Source of the DNA: SIG607 sp045533195
GTDB lineage: Bacteria > Bacillota > Clostridia > Oscillospirales > Acutalibacteraceae
Assembly (NCBI GenBank): GCA_045533195.1
Contig: JAZSHI010000007.1
Location: 70,677 to 134,676 of the forward strand
Direction of reading: 5' to 3'
Length of the DNA stretch: 64,000 nt
This document shows positions 16,386 to 24,649 of this stretch, in pieces. A program made the position numbers and the translations under genes. The notes under the pieces were generated by a model. It worked only from the letters and a program-made list of their open reading frames with translations. It was not told where the DNA came from and did not search any database. Each line of letters begins with the position of its first letter. Position 1 is the stretch's first letter.

Positions 16386-16754
16386 TTAATTGCAGTATAT
16401 TTTTATTGCCTGTGATATGAATTCAGCGGTGCCAGAGGCGTGTTTGTCGATGTTGTTTTTAAATCGTTCATCGGCGACATACATCTGGCCGAGGCCTGCA
16501 AAAATTTCATTTGTGCAGGTATAGTAGTTTTCGGTGATATGGTTTTGCAGTTCTTTTACCAGCATCTGAGCCTCGGGCGAGTCAGCGGTGTGTCCGTTAT
16601 TCATACATTCGGCGAATTTGGAGAGGACTGACATTAAACCATCATTTACCTCTTGCCATTTGTCTGCAGTATAATTGGCTGTTTTTTCTGCGTGTTCTTT
16701 ATAGGCATCTGTTTCGCCCCAGCGTTTTTTTACTTCTACGTCGTAATTGCTCAT
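16386..16754 (-). CDS. TipAS-type antibiotic-recognition domain protein
   Basis: The 122-residue protein matches the TipAS domain, the thiopeptide-binding C-terminal part of the MerR-type regulator TipA of Streptomyces. It includes RWGETDAYKEH, the AECMNNGHTADSPEAQ segment, LQNHITENYYTCTNEIFAGL and MYVADERFKNNIDKH. In Streptomyces a shorter TipAS form is made from an internal start and binds thiopeptides covalently; here only the binding domain is encoded and no DNA-binding domain is adjacent. It follows the rhodanese gene by 10 bases. Role inferred, ligand unknown. Confidence 0.85.
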   Translation of the reverse strand: MSNYDVEVKKRWGETDAYKEHAEKTANYTADKWQEVNDGLMSVLSKFAECMNNGHTADSPEAQMLVKELQNHITENYYTCTNEIFAGLGQMYVADERFKNNIDKHASGTAEFISQAIKIYCN

Positions 16755-16764
16755 GGTTTTCTCC

Positions 16765-17163
16765 TTATTTCACAATCTCATACGGCCAGTCGATGATGCC
16801 ACCGAATTCTTTTACGTTGGTGTAACCGAGTTTCACAAGTTCTTCGGATGCTATTTTGCTTCGTCTTCCGCTTCGACAATAAACGAGGATAAGGGCATCT
16901 TTGTCGGGCAGTTCTTTTTCTGCTCTCTCAGCAATTTCGTATTCGGGAATTAATATCGCATTTTTAATATGTCCCTCGGCGAATTCTTCTTCAGTACGAG
17001 CGTCTATGATAACATAATCTTGTTCAGTATCCATAATTGTTTTGGCTTCTTTTGCCGTAATCTGCTGATAGGTTGGTGTGTTACCGCCATCCTTACAAGC
17101 GGTTAAACCAAACAAAGAAAGTGATATTAAAAGCATTATAACAAGTCCTCTCAGTTTTTTCAT
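16765..17163 (-). CDS. Rhodanese-like lipoprotein
   Basis: The 132-residue protein has a lipoprotein signal peptide with lipobox LTAC (lipidated Cys23), so it is anchored outside the membrane. The rhodanese domain follows: IIDARTEEEFAEGHIKNAI and the active-site loop VYCRSGRRS with catalytic Cys95. Such single-domain sulfurtransferases move sulfane sulfur or act as redox-sensitive switches. It is first in a leftward transcript with the TipAS gene, divergent from the HTH-desulfoferrodoxin gene. Confidence 0.92.
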   Translation of the reverse strand: MKKLRGLVIMLLISLSLFGLTACKDGGNTPTYQQITAKEAKTIMDTEQDYVIIDARTEEEFAEGHIKNAILIPEYEIAERAEKELPDKDALILVYCRSGRRSKIASEELVKLGYTNVKEFGGIIDWPYEIVK

Positions 17164-17184
17164 AGTATTTGCACCTCTTTAAGC

Positions 17185-17213
17185 ATTATAACATTTTTGC
17201 CAATTTTTCTCAA
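17185..17213 (-). promoter_or_regulatory. Promoter of rhodanese-TipAS transcript
   Basis: On the minus strand TTGAGA (17213-17208), 17 bases, TATAAT (17190-17185), about 20 bases before the ATG. Confidence 0.75.
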
Positions 17214-17223
17214 TACCTTATTC

Positions 17224-17246
17224 TTTACTGTGTATCAAATTTTGAT
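17224..17246. promoter_or_regulatory. Palindromic operator copy 1 (13-bp core ATCAAATTTTGAT)
   Basis: The perfect palindrome ATCAAATTTTGAT occupies 17234-17246, preceded by TTTACTGTGT. It sits between the divergent rhodanese and HTH-desulfoferrodoxin promoters, 10 bases upstream of one -35 and 27 bases upstream of the other. A copy identical at 22 of 23 positions precedes the manganese catalase gene at 17950-17972. Confidence 0.7.
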
Positions 17247-17273
17247 TGGTTTTTCAATTCAACGCAAAGTAGG

Positions 17274-17302
17274 TTGAGGTTTAAGAAAATATGCATTATA
17301 CT
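17274..17302 (+). promoter_or_regulatory. Promoter of HTH-desulfoferrodoxin gene
   Basis: TTGAGG (17274-17279), 17 bases, TATACT (17297-17302), 20 bases before the ATG at 17323. Confidence 0.65.
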
Positions 17303-17322
17303 AAATTCAAAGGAGAATTGGT

Positions 17323-17907
17323 ATGAATACTTATATTACAGGTGTAGTGATTAAACGACTGCGTGAAAATAAAAACTTAACACAAATAGAACTTGCAGAG
17401 AAGATTGGTGTAAGCAGTAAGGCTGTTTCAAAATGGGAGACCGGAAAAGGTCTTCCCGATATATCTTTGATAGAGCCTTTAAGCATGGCTCTTAGTGTTT
17501 CGGTTATGGAGCTTATGTCGGGTGATACGGTTATAAATAAAAATATTTCTTCCGATGTTTTGCGGTCAAAATTTTATGTTTGTCCTGTGTGTAGTAATGT
17601 AATACGAGCTATGGGCGATGCGGTTATTAGTTGCTGTGGTATCAAACTGCCACCGCTCGAAGCAGAAGACATTGACGAGGCACACGAAATCACCATAGAA
17701 AAGGTTGAGGACGAGCATTTTATTACCGTAAATCACGATATGACAAAATCACATTTTATTTCATTTATTGCCTTTTTTACAACAGACAGAGTTCAGTTTG
17801 TAAAACTATATCCCGAAGGTAATGCCGAGACAAGATTTCAGATTCGCGGCAGTGGATATTTATATATTTACTGCAATAAGCACGGACTGATGAAAATGAA
17901 AATATAA
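17323..17907 (+). CDS. XRE helix-turn-helix fused to desulfoferrodoxin (superoxide reductase)
   Basis: Residues of about 8-65 form an XRE HTH (NLTQIELAEKIGVSSKAVSK). Residues 85-110 match the desulforedoxin Fe(Cys)4 centre, with Cys87-x2-Cys90 and Cys104-Cys105. Residues 115-194 match the superoxide reductase domain: His121, His138 and His144 (TVNHDMTKSHFISFI), and Cys184/His187 (YCNKHG). All ligands of both iron centres are present. Superoxide reductases turn superoxide to peroxide without making oxygen, which suits anaerobes. The fused HTH suggests a regulator that senses superoxide, or an enzyme that controls its own synthesis. GGAG precedes the ATG. Confidence 0.88.
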   Translation: MNTYITGVVIKRLRENKNLTQIELAEKIGVSSKAVSKWETGKGLPDISLIEPLSMALSVSVMELMSGDTVINKNISSDVLRSKFYVCPVCSNVIRAMGDAVISCCGIKLPPLEAEDIDEAHEITIEKVEDEHFITVNHDMTKSHFISFIAFFTTDRVQFVKLYPEGNAETRFQIRGSGYLYIYCNKHGLMKMKI

Positions 17908-17912
17908 AGCAC

Positions 17913-17944
17913 ACAACCGCCCGAAAAATCGGACGGTTGTATTT
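17913..17944 (+). terminator. Rho-independent terminator
   Basis: A 12-bp stem with one mismatch (17913-17924 and 17929-17940), four-base loop, after the HTH-desulfoferrodoxin gene. Confidence 0.75.
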
Positions 17945-17949
17945 CTTTG

Positions 17950-17972
17950 TTTACTGCGTATCAAATTTTGAT
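17950..17972. promoter_or_regulatory. Palindromic operator copy 2
   Basis: The same 13-bp palindrome as at 17234-17246 (here 17960-17972), with the same 10-base lead-in differing only at the eighth base (TTTACTGCGT). It lies 97 bases before the manganese catalase ATG and just after the terminator of the regulator gene. Confidence 0.7.
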
Positions 17973-18068
17973 ATGCCTACCATTAAACAGCCTGTTACGT
18001 TAGCACATTTGTATATCTCTGCAATAAATGGGAAAAGTATAGGTATAAAAACAAACGGAGGTAAGTTT

Positions 18069-18731
18069 ATGTTTAAACACGAAAAGATGCTATTTCATCC
18101 TGTAGCAGTAGAGAAACCCAATCCGCAGTATGCGGCGCTTTTACAGGAACAGCTTGGCGGTGGTAACGGTGAGCTTAAGGCGGCTATGCAGTATATGTCG
18201 CAAAGCTTCAGAATTAAGGATCCCGAAATCAAGGATTTATTTCTTGATATTGCCGCAGAGGAACTCGGTCATATGGAAATGATAGCGCAAACCATCAATC
18301 TTTTAAACGGACACGATGTTGATGCCGCGAAGGTTCCGTCGGGCGAGATTCAGTCTCACGTGCTTTTAGGGCTAAACCCCGGACTTATTAACGCTTCAGG
18401 CTATTCCTGGACCGGTGACTATGTTACTGTTACAGGTGATTTATGCGCCGACCTACTGAGCAACATTGCATCCGAACAGCGCGCAAAGGTGGTTTATGAA
18501 TACCTTTACCGTCAAATTGATGATAAAAAAGTACGAGAGACCATCGACTTTCTATTAAACCGAGAGGAAGCACACAATCAGATGTTCCGAGATGCATTTA
18601 ACAAAGTGCAGAATACAGGTTCAAATAGAGATTTTGGCACAACAAAAGCCGCAAAAATGTATTTCTCAATGTCGGACCCCGGCCCCAATGCATTTGCAAC
18701 AAAAGATACTAAACCGGTTTCTTTTAACTAA
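18069..18731 (+). CDS. Manganese catalase family protein
   Basis: The ATG at 18069 has GGAGG upstream. The 220-residue protein has the di-manganese ligands of the family at expected spacing: Glu35 (GELKAAMQY), Glu65 and His68 (EELGHME), Glu136 (SEQRAK) and His169 (EEAHNQMF). The reaction is disproportionation of hydrogen peroxide to water and oxygen without haem. It would remove the peroxide made by the superoxide reductase encoded upstream. It is shorter at the C-terminus than classical Mn catalases (about 270 residues), near the size of spore-coat CotJC relatives. Confidence 0.92.
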   Translation: MFKHEKMLFHPVAVEKPNPQYAALLQEQLGGGNGELKAAMQYMSQSFRIKDPEIKDLFLDIAAEELGHMEMIAQTINLLNGHDVDAAKVPSGEIQSHVLLGLNPGLINASGYSWTGDYVTVTGDLCADLLSNIASEQRAKVVYEYLYRQIDDKKVRETIDFLLNREEAHNQMFRDAFNKVQNTGSNRDFGTTKAAKMYFSMSDPGPNAFATKDTKPVSFN

Positions 18732-18738
18732 TTATAAC

Positions 18739-18775
18739 AAAACCGCTGAAGCCTAAAAACTTCAGCGGTTTTTGA
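18739..18775. terminator. Bidirectional terminator
   Basis: A 13-bp perfect stem (18739-18751 and 18760-18772) with an eight-base loop separates the convergent catalase and TIGR04076 genes; flanking A/T runs allow both directions. Confidence 0.85.
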
Positions 18776-18804
18776 TTTAGTATATATCAAATGATATATT
18801 TTTA

Positions 18805-19107
18805 TTACTCGCACACTTCAATATAAAAACTCACAGGTCTAAAGCCATCGTTACAGGAAAGCATTGCCGATTTTTCGTTCTTCATCCAGCCGTCATAGAA
18901 ATTTCCGCCGCCCTTTGCCAAATCCAGTACAAAAGGAGCAATACCCTCCCATGCATTACTGCAAAAGCCGTCAGGTTTTTTAGCATCTTCGCTATAAAAC
19001 ACCATTCCCACTTTCATATCACAGGCATTTTCCAGAGGATTTTCATATATCTTAATTAAATCGTCATACCGTGCTTTTCGCATAACCGTTATTTTAATTT
19101 TCTTCAT
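18805..19107 (-). CDS. TIGR04076 family protein
   Basis: The 100-residue protein fits the TIGR04076 family: MKKIKITVMRKARYDDLIKI at the start, a conserved Cys, FCSNAWEGIAPFVLDLAKGG in the middle and a C-terminal CNDGFRPVSFYIE. Function unknown; the pattern of conserved cysteines suggests redox or metal chemistry. The start at 19107 is chosen by homology; the longer frame overlaps glf. It lies 22 bases after glf and may be read from the polysaccharide operon. Confidence 0.8.
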   Translation of the reverse strand: MKKIKITVMRKARYDDLIKIYENPLENACDMKVGMVFYSEDAKKPDGFCSNAWEGIAPFVLDLAKGGGNFYDGWMKNEKSAMLSCNDGFRPVSFYIEVCE

Positions 19108-19129
19108 ATTTCGCCCAATTTCACACCGT

Positions 19130-20260
19130 TTATAATTCTTCTTTAGCCATTTGGAGCGCTGCCAAAATAACCTTGTCCATATCATAATAACGGTACTGAC
19201 CAAGTCTTCCTCCAAAGAGAACCTTTCCCTCTTTATCAGCCAAATCTTTATATTTAGCATATAAGGCGGTATTACGTTCATCATTGACGGTATAATAAGG
19301 CTCTTTGCCCTGCACCCATACATCAGGATATTCTCGTGTAACAACAGTATATTCTGCCGCTTCACCCTGAGCTTCCTTACCTAAGGATGCCCCAAATTCA
19401 AAATGCTTGTGCTCAATTATACGGGTATAAGGTATTTCATATTCTGTATAATTTACCACTGCATTACCTTGATAATTGGCGCACTTATAGGTTTCGTTCT
19501 CAAATCTTAAGGAACGATATTCAAGCTCACCAAAGCAGTAATTGTAGAACCTATCAATAGGACCGGTGAAAATTATTTTGTCTGCCAACGCATTTAGTTC
19601 ATCAGAGTGTTCAAAATAGTCGCAATTAAGACGCACTTCAACACCGTCAAGCATTTTTTCCACCATAGCTGTATATCCGCCAACGGGTATGCCCTGATAT
19701 AGATCATTAAAATAATTGTTATCATAAACAAAACGCACAGGCAAACGCTTAATAATAAAACTCGGAAGGTCAGCAGCGCGTTTTCCCCATTGTTTTTCGG
19801 TATATCCTTTTACTAATTTTTCATAAATAGTTTTGCCCACAAGAGAAATAGCTTGTTCCTCAAGATTTTTAGGTTCACTAATCCCTGCCAGAGCCTTTTC
19901 TTCTTCGATTTTAGCCAATGCTTCTTCGGGAGTAAATACGCCCCAAAGCTTATTAAAGGTATTCATATTAAAGGGCATATTGTAAAGTTCGTCTTTGTAT
20001 CTTGCTACGGGGCAATTGGTATATCTGTTAAACTCTGCAAAACGGTTAACATACTCCCATACCTCCTTAATACCGGTATGAAAAATATGCGCGCCGTACA
20101 TATGAACCTGAATACCGTGTTGCTCTTTAGTATAAATGTTTCCTGCAATATGGTCACGCTTATCTATTACAAGACACTTTTTGCCTTTGTTTTCTGCTTC
20201 TCGGGCAAATACAGCACCAAAAAGCCCTGCTCCGACAATCAGATAATCATAATGCTTCAT
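19130..20260 (-). CDS. glf: UDP-galactopyranose mutase
   Basis: The 376-residue flavoenzyme interconverts UDP-galactopyranose and UDP-galactofuranose. The N-terminal FAD-binding motif is YLIVGAGLFGAVFAREAENK, then DKRDHIAGN. Further family segments are HMYGAHIFHT, GYTEKQWGKRAADLP and FGGRLGQYRYYDMD near the C-terminus. Start ATG 20260 has AGGAG eight bases upstream; a TTG 18 bases earlier overlaps that site. It is last of the polysaccharide genes and implies galactofuranose in the polymer. Confidence 0.96.
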   Translation of the reverse strand: MKHYDYLIVGAGLFGAVFAREAENKGKKCLVIDKRDHIAGNIYTKEQHGIQVHMYGAHIFHTGIKEVWEYVNRFAEFNRYTNCPVARYKDELYNMPFNMNTFNKLWGVFTPEEALAKIEEEKALAGISEPKNLEEQAISLVGKTIYEKLVKGYTEKQWGKRAADLPSFIIKRLPVRFVYDNNYFNDLYQGIPVGGYTAMVEKMLDGVEVRLNCDYFEHSDELNALADKIIFTGPIDRFYNYCFGELEYRSLRFENETYKCANYQGNAVVNYTEYEIPYTRIIEHKHFEFGASLGKEAQGEAAEYTVVTREYPDVWVQGKEPYYTVNDERNTALYAKYKDLADKEGKVLFGGRLGQYRYYDMDKVILAALQMAKEEL

Positions 20261-20283
20261 AATAATCTCCTGATTCAAAATAC

Positions 20284-20679
20284 TTATATACTGTTAAGAT
20301 CTGTTTTAATTTGTGTGGTGCTGATTTCAGGAGTACGAGGAAGATAAACTACCTCTACACCCTCATCTTTAAGGAAGTCAAACTTGCCTTTCCAATCATC
20401 ACCCATAACAAAGGTGTCAATGTGATACTCATGCATATCATTAATTTTTTGTTCCCAAGAATTCTCAGGAATAACAAGATCTACGTATCTTATAGCTTCT
20501 ACAAGCATTTTTCTTTGTTCATAAGGGAAATAGCATTTTTTTTGCTTTTGCTCCCAATTAAACTCATCGGTTGAAACAACAACAATAAGATAATCGCCTA
20601 AAGCCTTAGCTCTGCGCAACAAGTTAATATGACCGTAATGCAAAAGGTCAAACGTACCATAAGTTATAACACGTTTCAT
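20284..20679 (-). CDS. tagD: Glycerol-3-phosphate cytidylyltransferase
   Basis: The 131-residue enzyme makes CDP-glycerol from CTP and glycerol 3-phosphate for teichoic-type polymers. The nucleotidyltransferase motif is YGTFDLLHYGHINLL (HxGH), with RTPEISTTQIK at the C-terminus (ISTT loop). Start 20679 has AAGGATGG upstream. It pairs with the CDP-glycerol transferase three genes upstream in the operon, so the polymer likely carries glycerol phosphate. Confidence 0.95.
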   Translation of the reverse strand: MKRVITYGTFDLLHYGHINLLRRAKALGDYLIVVVSTDEFNWEQKQKKCYFPYEQRKMLVEAIRYVDLVIPENSWEQKINDMHEYHIDTFVMGDDWKGKFDFLKDEGVEVVYLPRTPEISTTQIKTDLNSI

Positions 20680-20704
20680 ATAAACCATCCTTAAAATAGA
20701 AATC

Positions 20705-21958
20705 TTAGTTCGTAGTTTTTAACTGTTTATGACTTTTAATAACCACAGCAACTCTTATGGATAAAATGATAAACTCTGTAATGCAGGTTGCGATACATAT
20801 TGTTTTAACATTAAGAGTACTTGTTAAATAAAGTATTGATAGTTGAAGCAAATGACATATAGCGCCTATGATTACTGAAACATTTGCATATTTTGCTAAT
20901 CCCAGAGGAGAAAGCACAGGGAAACCAAAGATATAATTCGGCAAACTTATAGCTACTATGGGTAACAAAAATCTTAAATAAGGAGCAGAGCCTACAAAAT
21001 CTTTTCCAAAAAGCAATACACAAAACGGCTCAGCAAATATAAATACAACAGCACAGCCTAAAATTATTACAGGCATAAGAAAAACAAGAACCTTTTTTAC
21101 CAGTTTATAGTCCTTATTTTTAACCATATACGGATAAAGACTGTCTGCTATTGGCGAAAATGCGCTTCTTGCAGTACTGGTCAATTTATCTGCCGAAGCA
21201 TAAAGCCCCATAACAGGACCTGTGGGATACACACTTCCGATAATCACCGAATTTGTAGCACCGTAAACAGATGTAGCAATACGCGACCAGAAATAACCGC
21301 TTGAACGCTTTAAAGTCTTTAAGATATATTTTATATCAACACTAACTAAACGAATTTTAATACGCTTATAAACATCAAAATATGTCCAAATACAAGCACC
21401 GATAGCACCAAGGGTATTAAACAAGGGCACAATATAATAATCCGACGGCGACTTCAAAAAAACAAATATCGCAACGGTAAAGAACGCTTTAACAGAAACC
21501 GCTCTTACGGTAATTGCCGACATTTTTTCAATTCCTCGATACAAAAAGTCCGGCAAAAGTGCATTTATAAATGTTGATGCAAAAAACAAAATATAAAGCA
21601 TTGCATCTTCACGAATTTTAGGCACAAAGAAGCAAAACAAAATAATTGTGCCAAAAGCAATAGTTCCAAGCATTAATTTACAACAGGTAACTGCCGACAA
21701 TATGCGGGATAACTGTGTTTTATCATCACGAAAATTTGAAACATCTTCAGTTGCCGATAGCAAAAACCCAAAATCAAGAAACAATTGCACATAAATAGCA
21801 CATGCTTGAGCAAAGCCCAAAATACCATAGACATCAGGCCCCAAAACACGCGTCTGATACGGTATTGTTATAAAGTTAAACACATATCCTGAAAAAGTCA
21901 GAATATATAGCATAACAGTGTTTTTCAGAAGATTTGCTTTTTTATCAATCTTAGCCAT
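20705..21958 (-). CDS. Polysaccharide flippase (Wzx-like)
   Basis: The 417-residue protein has about twelve membrane segments and belongs to the oligosaccharide flippase/MOP superfamily. N-terminal hallmarks are LKNTVMLYILTFSGYVFNF and TIPYQTRVLGPDVYGILGFA. It would move undecaprenyl-linked repeat units to the outer face. Its ATG overlaps the end of the CDP-glycerol transferase gene by eight bases, indicating coupling. Confidence 0.9.
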   Translation of the reverse strand: MAKIDKKANLLKNTVMLYILTFSGYVFNFITIPYQTRVLGPDVYGILGFAQACAIYVQLFLDFGFLLSATEDVSNFRDDKTQLSRILSAVTCCKLMLGTIAFGTIILFCFFVPKIREDAMLYILFFASTFINALLPDFLYRGIEKMSAITVRAVSVKAFFTVAIFVFLKSPSDYYIVPLFNTLGAIGACIWTYFDVYKRIKIRLVSVDIKYILKTLKRSSGYFWSRIATSVYGATNSVIIGSVYPTGPVMGLYASADKLTSTARSAFSPIADSLYPYMVKNKDYKLVKKVLVFLMPVIILGCAVVFIFAEPFCVLLFGKDFVGSAPYLRFLLPIVAISLPNYIFGFPVLSPLGLAKYANVSVIIGAICHLLQLSILYLTSTLNVKTICIATCITEFIILSIRVAVVIKSHKQLKTTN

Positions 21959-23108
21959 TAATCTCTTTTAAAATCCTTTCGGCGACGGTTTGAGCAGCAG
22001 TGCCATTTTCAAGGTAGCCTATCTGTTTATTAAAGCCGTTTAGTTTTTCAAGATAATCCTTTTCATTAAAGTTAATGATATGTCCTAAAAGTTCTTCATT
22101 ATTTTCAGCCACCGGAAAAGGAAGTTCCTTTATATCAAAATAGAAATTTCGGTCAGCGGTGTAGCTTTCCATATCGTTAACAAACAGCATTACCTGTTTA
22201 TTAATAAGACCTGCATCAAACATTACACTTGAATAATCAGAAATAACGAGGTCGCAGGCTGGAATAAGTTCATAAAGGTCAGGATAATCAGTACCGTTTA
22301 CAATACGTTCAGAGTAATGAATAAAATCAGCCTTATCCGAAACATTAGGGTGTAATCTCATACAAAATACCCATTGTTCGCCAGTCTTTTTTTTAAGTTC
22401 ATCCAAAACAGCATCGAAATTAATATTATAACACTCCATATTACCGTCAGCGCGGAAGGTAGGTGCATATAAAACAATTTTTTTATCAGCAGAAATTGAA
22501 AGAGCTTTTTTAACCTCATTTTGCTTATTTACATCAGTATTAAAAAGCGCATCAGAACGCGGTGAGCCCACCTCAGCAATTTCTCCGTTAAACCAAAAAG
22601 CCTTTTTGCACAGATTGGTGAAGAAATCACAACCAGACAGAATAACGTCAGCCATTTTTGAATCGTTTTTAGCACCTGCAACGTAAAAAGCATCGAGTTT
22701 ATCTTCCACGTCCTGTTCAATACGTTTTAAAGCAACAGTACCATGCCACGTTTGCACGTAAAACTGTTTTTTACGCTTAATTATTCCTGCGTTTTTGCGA
22801 CTGTTATCAATCCAAGCCGCCGCAGTTGCAAGTTCAAACAGATATCTTATACTGTTATATTCAACAGAGCGAATATCTGATGGCAGAGTATCCTTAAACT
22901 GAGACTTAACTCCCCAAACGATATCCAACTCTGGATCTCTTTTTAGTAATGCCTCAGCAATTGCCTTTCCGTTATCTCCAAATCCCTTACCGAAATAACT
23001 GCAAATAACTATCTTCTTGCGGTTTATTGGACACACTCTAAAAGCTGTCATTAAAACTTTTATAACAAAGTGCTTTATTTTCATGCCCAGTGTATATGGT
23101 TTTGCCAC
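21951..23108 (-). CDS. CDP-glycerol glycerophosphotransferase family protein
   Basis: The product matches the TagB/TagF-type transferases that add glycerol phosphate or polymerise it on lipid-linked sugars. Signs are FYVQTWHGTVALKRI, LYAPTFRADGN and ACDLVISDYSSVMFDAGL. I place the start at GTG 23108, five bases after AAGGTG and behind the ligase stop; the longer frame from 23162 overlaps the ligase by 40 bases with no room for a Shine-Dalgarno. With that start it has 385 residues. Whether it adds one unit or polymerises cannot be told. Confidence 0.88.
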   Translation of the reverse strand: MAKPYTLGMKIKHFVIKVLMTAFRVCPINRKKIVICSYFGKGFGDNGKAIAEALLKRDPELDIVWGVKSQFKDTLPSDIRSVEYNSIRYLFELATAAAWIDNSRKNAGIIKRKKQFYVQTWHGTVALKRIEQDVEDKLDAFYVAGAKNDSKMADVILSGCDFFTNLCKKAFWFNGEIAEVGSPRSDALFNTDVNKQNEVKKALSISADKKIVLYAPTFRADGNMECYNINFDAVLDELKKKTGEQWVFCMRLHPNVSDKADFIHYSERIVNGTDYPDLYELIPACDLVISDYSSVMFDAGLINKQVMLFVNDMESYTADRNFYFDIKELPFPVAENNEELLGHIINFNEKDYLEKLNGFNKQIGYLENGTAAQTVAERILKEING

Positions 23109-23122
23109 AATGGCACCTTCTT

Positions 23123-24634
23123 TCAAAGAGTTGCTATATGAGTATTTTCTTTTTTTACGCACTCCATATAGCTGACAGCATATCCAAGCATTGAAAATGC
23201 TATAACCGATATACCGGAAAGATAATAGAACAAACTCGATATCATTATACCGCCAGCTAAAGCGCTAAACACTATTAACATCAAAATACCGACGGTAAAC
23301 AAAGAATCGGTTTTTTTAATTCTTAATAACAAAGCATTTATAGCGCACAGTAAAAAGAATATTGCCATAAGCGCAATACCAATTATTCCGTTACCCATCA
23401 ATAATTCCAAATAACTGTTGTGAATAGAACGTTCAGAAATAATCATTGCGTCATCCATTTCAGCAGCAACTTGGTGGTAACTTCTCGGACCAACTCCGAA
23501 AACAGGCTTGTTTTTAATTATTTTAAATCCTTCGTACCACAATTCAAAGCGTCCGTTTGAAACGTCACCCTTTTTCTTTATATCATCTCGTTCAAAGGAA
23601 ACTATTTCATTCTTATTGCCATTTCCGTCTTTGTCAGTATCAAGTTGACCATCGGCATCTGCATCTTTATTGTCTTCACAATTGCTATTCAAATCATCTT
23701 TGGATGAATCAACAACAGAACCCGATTGAATAAACTGTGCATAAGGCAATATCTTTCTGGCACCGGTCACGCATAACCAACTACCTACCAGAATAACTCC
23801 CGAAAGCATCAAAGCGATAGCCTCGCAAACAAGACGCTTTTTGGCTATTTTAGAAACTTTTTCTATTGAAATATACCAACCGCCTACAACAGCAAGTAAA
23901 AACACGATTAACATAGCCGTTCTGGAGTTAGAGAGGACAATATAAAGGAACTGTAGGAAAACATTTATTATCTGAAGACACTTAACCCACTTTTTATTTG
24001 CTTTTTTAATTATATATATAGAAAAGCAAATAACCATAATTGCAATTGCTGCAGCAAAGTTAGGATCCACGAATACGCCCCATAAACGATTAACTACAGC
24101 GCCGTCATCTAAACGAACAAAACCCTGATTAACCGATTTTGCGCCGCCCCAAATATAACTGGTCTGTTGATATTGAATATCAAAAAAATACATAATTAAC
24201 GATGCAACAATACCCGGCAGCCAAAATATACTTAAGGAATTTCCTATAACCTTAATATCATAATTTATTCGTTCCTTGGTTATCCTATTGCCCACAGCAA
24301 AAAGTACAAAGAACTGTATGAACATATTGGCGGCAGCCTTTATATTATCAACCAAAGCGTACCTAAAGTTTATGGCAATAGATATTCCCGTTGCCGCAAA
24401 CAATGCGACTAGCCACCATATATGCTTTGATTTAAAAAGATTTTTAAAGAAAAGAAAATCCCATACGAAGATTACACCGGCTACCAATACAGTAACTATA
24501 TTAAATGCACCGTGCATAAATATAGATTGTGTCGGAACTATTATCTGACGCGCAATTGAATAAAGCAATATAAAAACTATATACGCAAGTCTAAAATTCA
24601 AAAACACGGTTTCATTTTTTAATATTTTCTTCAT
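23123..24634 (-). CDS. O-antigen ligase/polymerase-like membrane protein
   Basis: The 503-residue protein has about eleven membrane segments and the Wzy/WaaL pattern, with a large outside loop before the motif NKPVFGVGPRSYHQ and NGIIGIALMAIFFLL near the end. It would polymerise or ligate the repeat units. The outer loop holds an unusual acidic insertion (about residues 310-345) with DADADGQLDTDKDGNG, which resembles calcium-binding thrombospondin type 3 or EF-like repeats. AGGAG precedes the ATG. Confidence 0.85.
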   Translation of the reverse strand: MKKILKNETVFLNFRLAYIVFILLYSIARQIIVPTQSIFMHGAFNIVTVLVAGVIFVWDFLFFKNLFKSKHIWWLVALFAATGISIAINFRYALVDNIKAAANMFIQFFVLFAVGNRITKERINYDIKVIGNSLSIFWLPGIVASLIMYFFDIQYQQTSYIWGGAKSVNQGFVRLDDGAVVNRLWGVFVDPNFAAAIAIMVICFSIYIIKKANKKWVKCLQIINVFLQFLYIVLSNSRTAMLIVFLLAVVGGWYISIEKVSKIAKKRLVCEAIALMLSGVILVGSWLCVTGARKILPYAQFIQSGSVVDSSKDDLNSNCEDNKDADADGQLDTDKDGNGNKNEIVSFERDDIKKKGDVSNGRFELWYEGFKIIKNKPVFGVGPRSYHQVAAEMDDAMIISERSIHNSYLELLMGNGIIGIALMAIFFLLCAINALLLRIKKTDSLFTVGILMLIVFSALAGGIMISSLFYYLSGISVIAFSMLGYAVSYMECVKKENTHIATL

Positions 24635-24649
24635 ATCATATTCTCCTGA

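Noticed and set aside
17937..18068. Upstream extension of the catalase frame
   Set aside because: It covers the palindromic operator and leader; the ATG at 18069 with GGAGG is the fitting start, and family members begin there.
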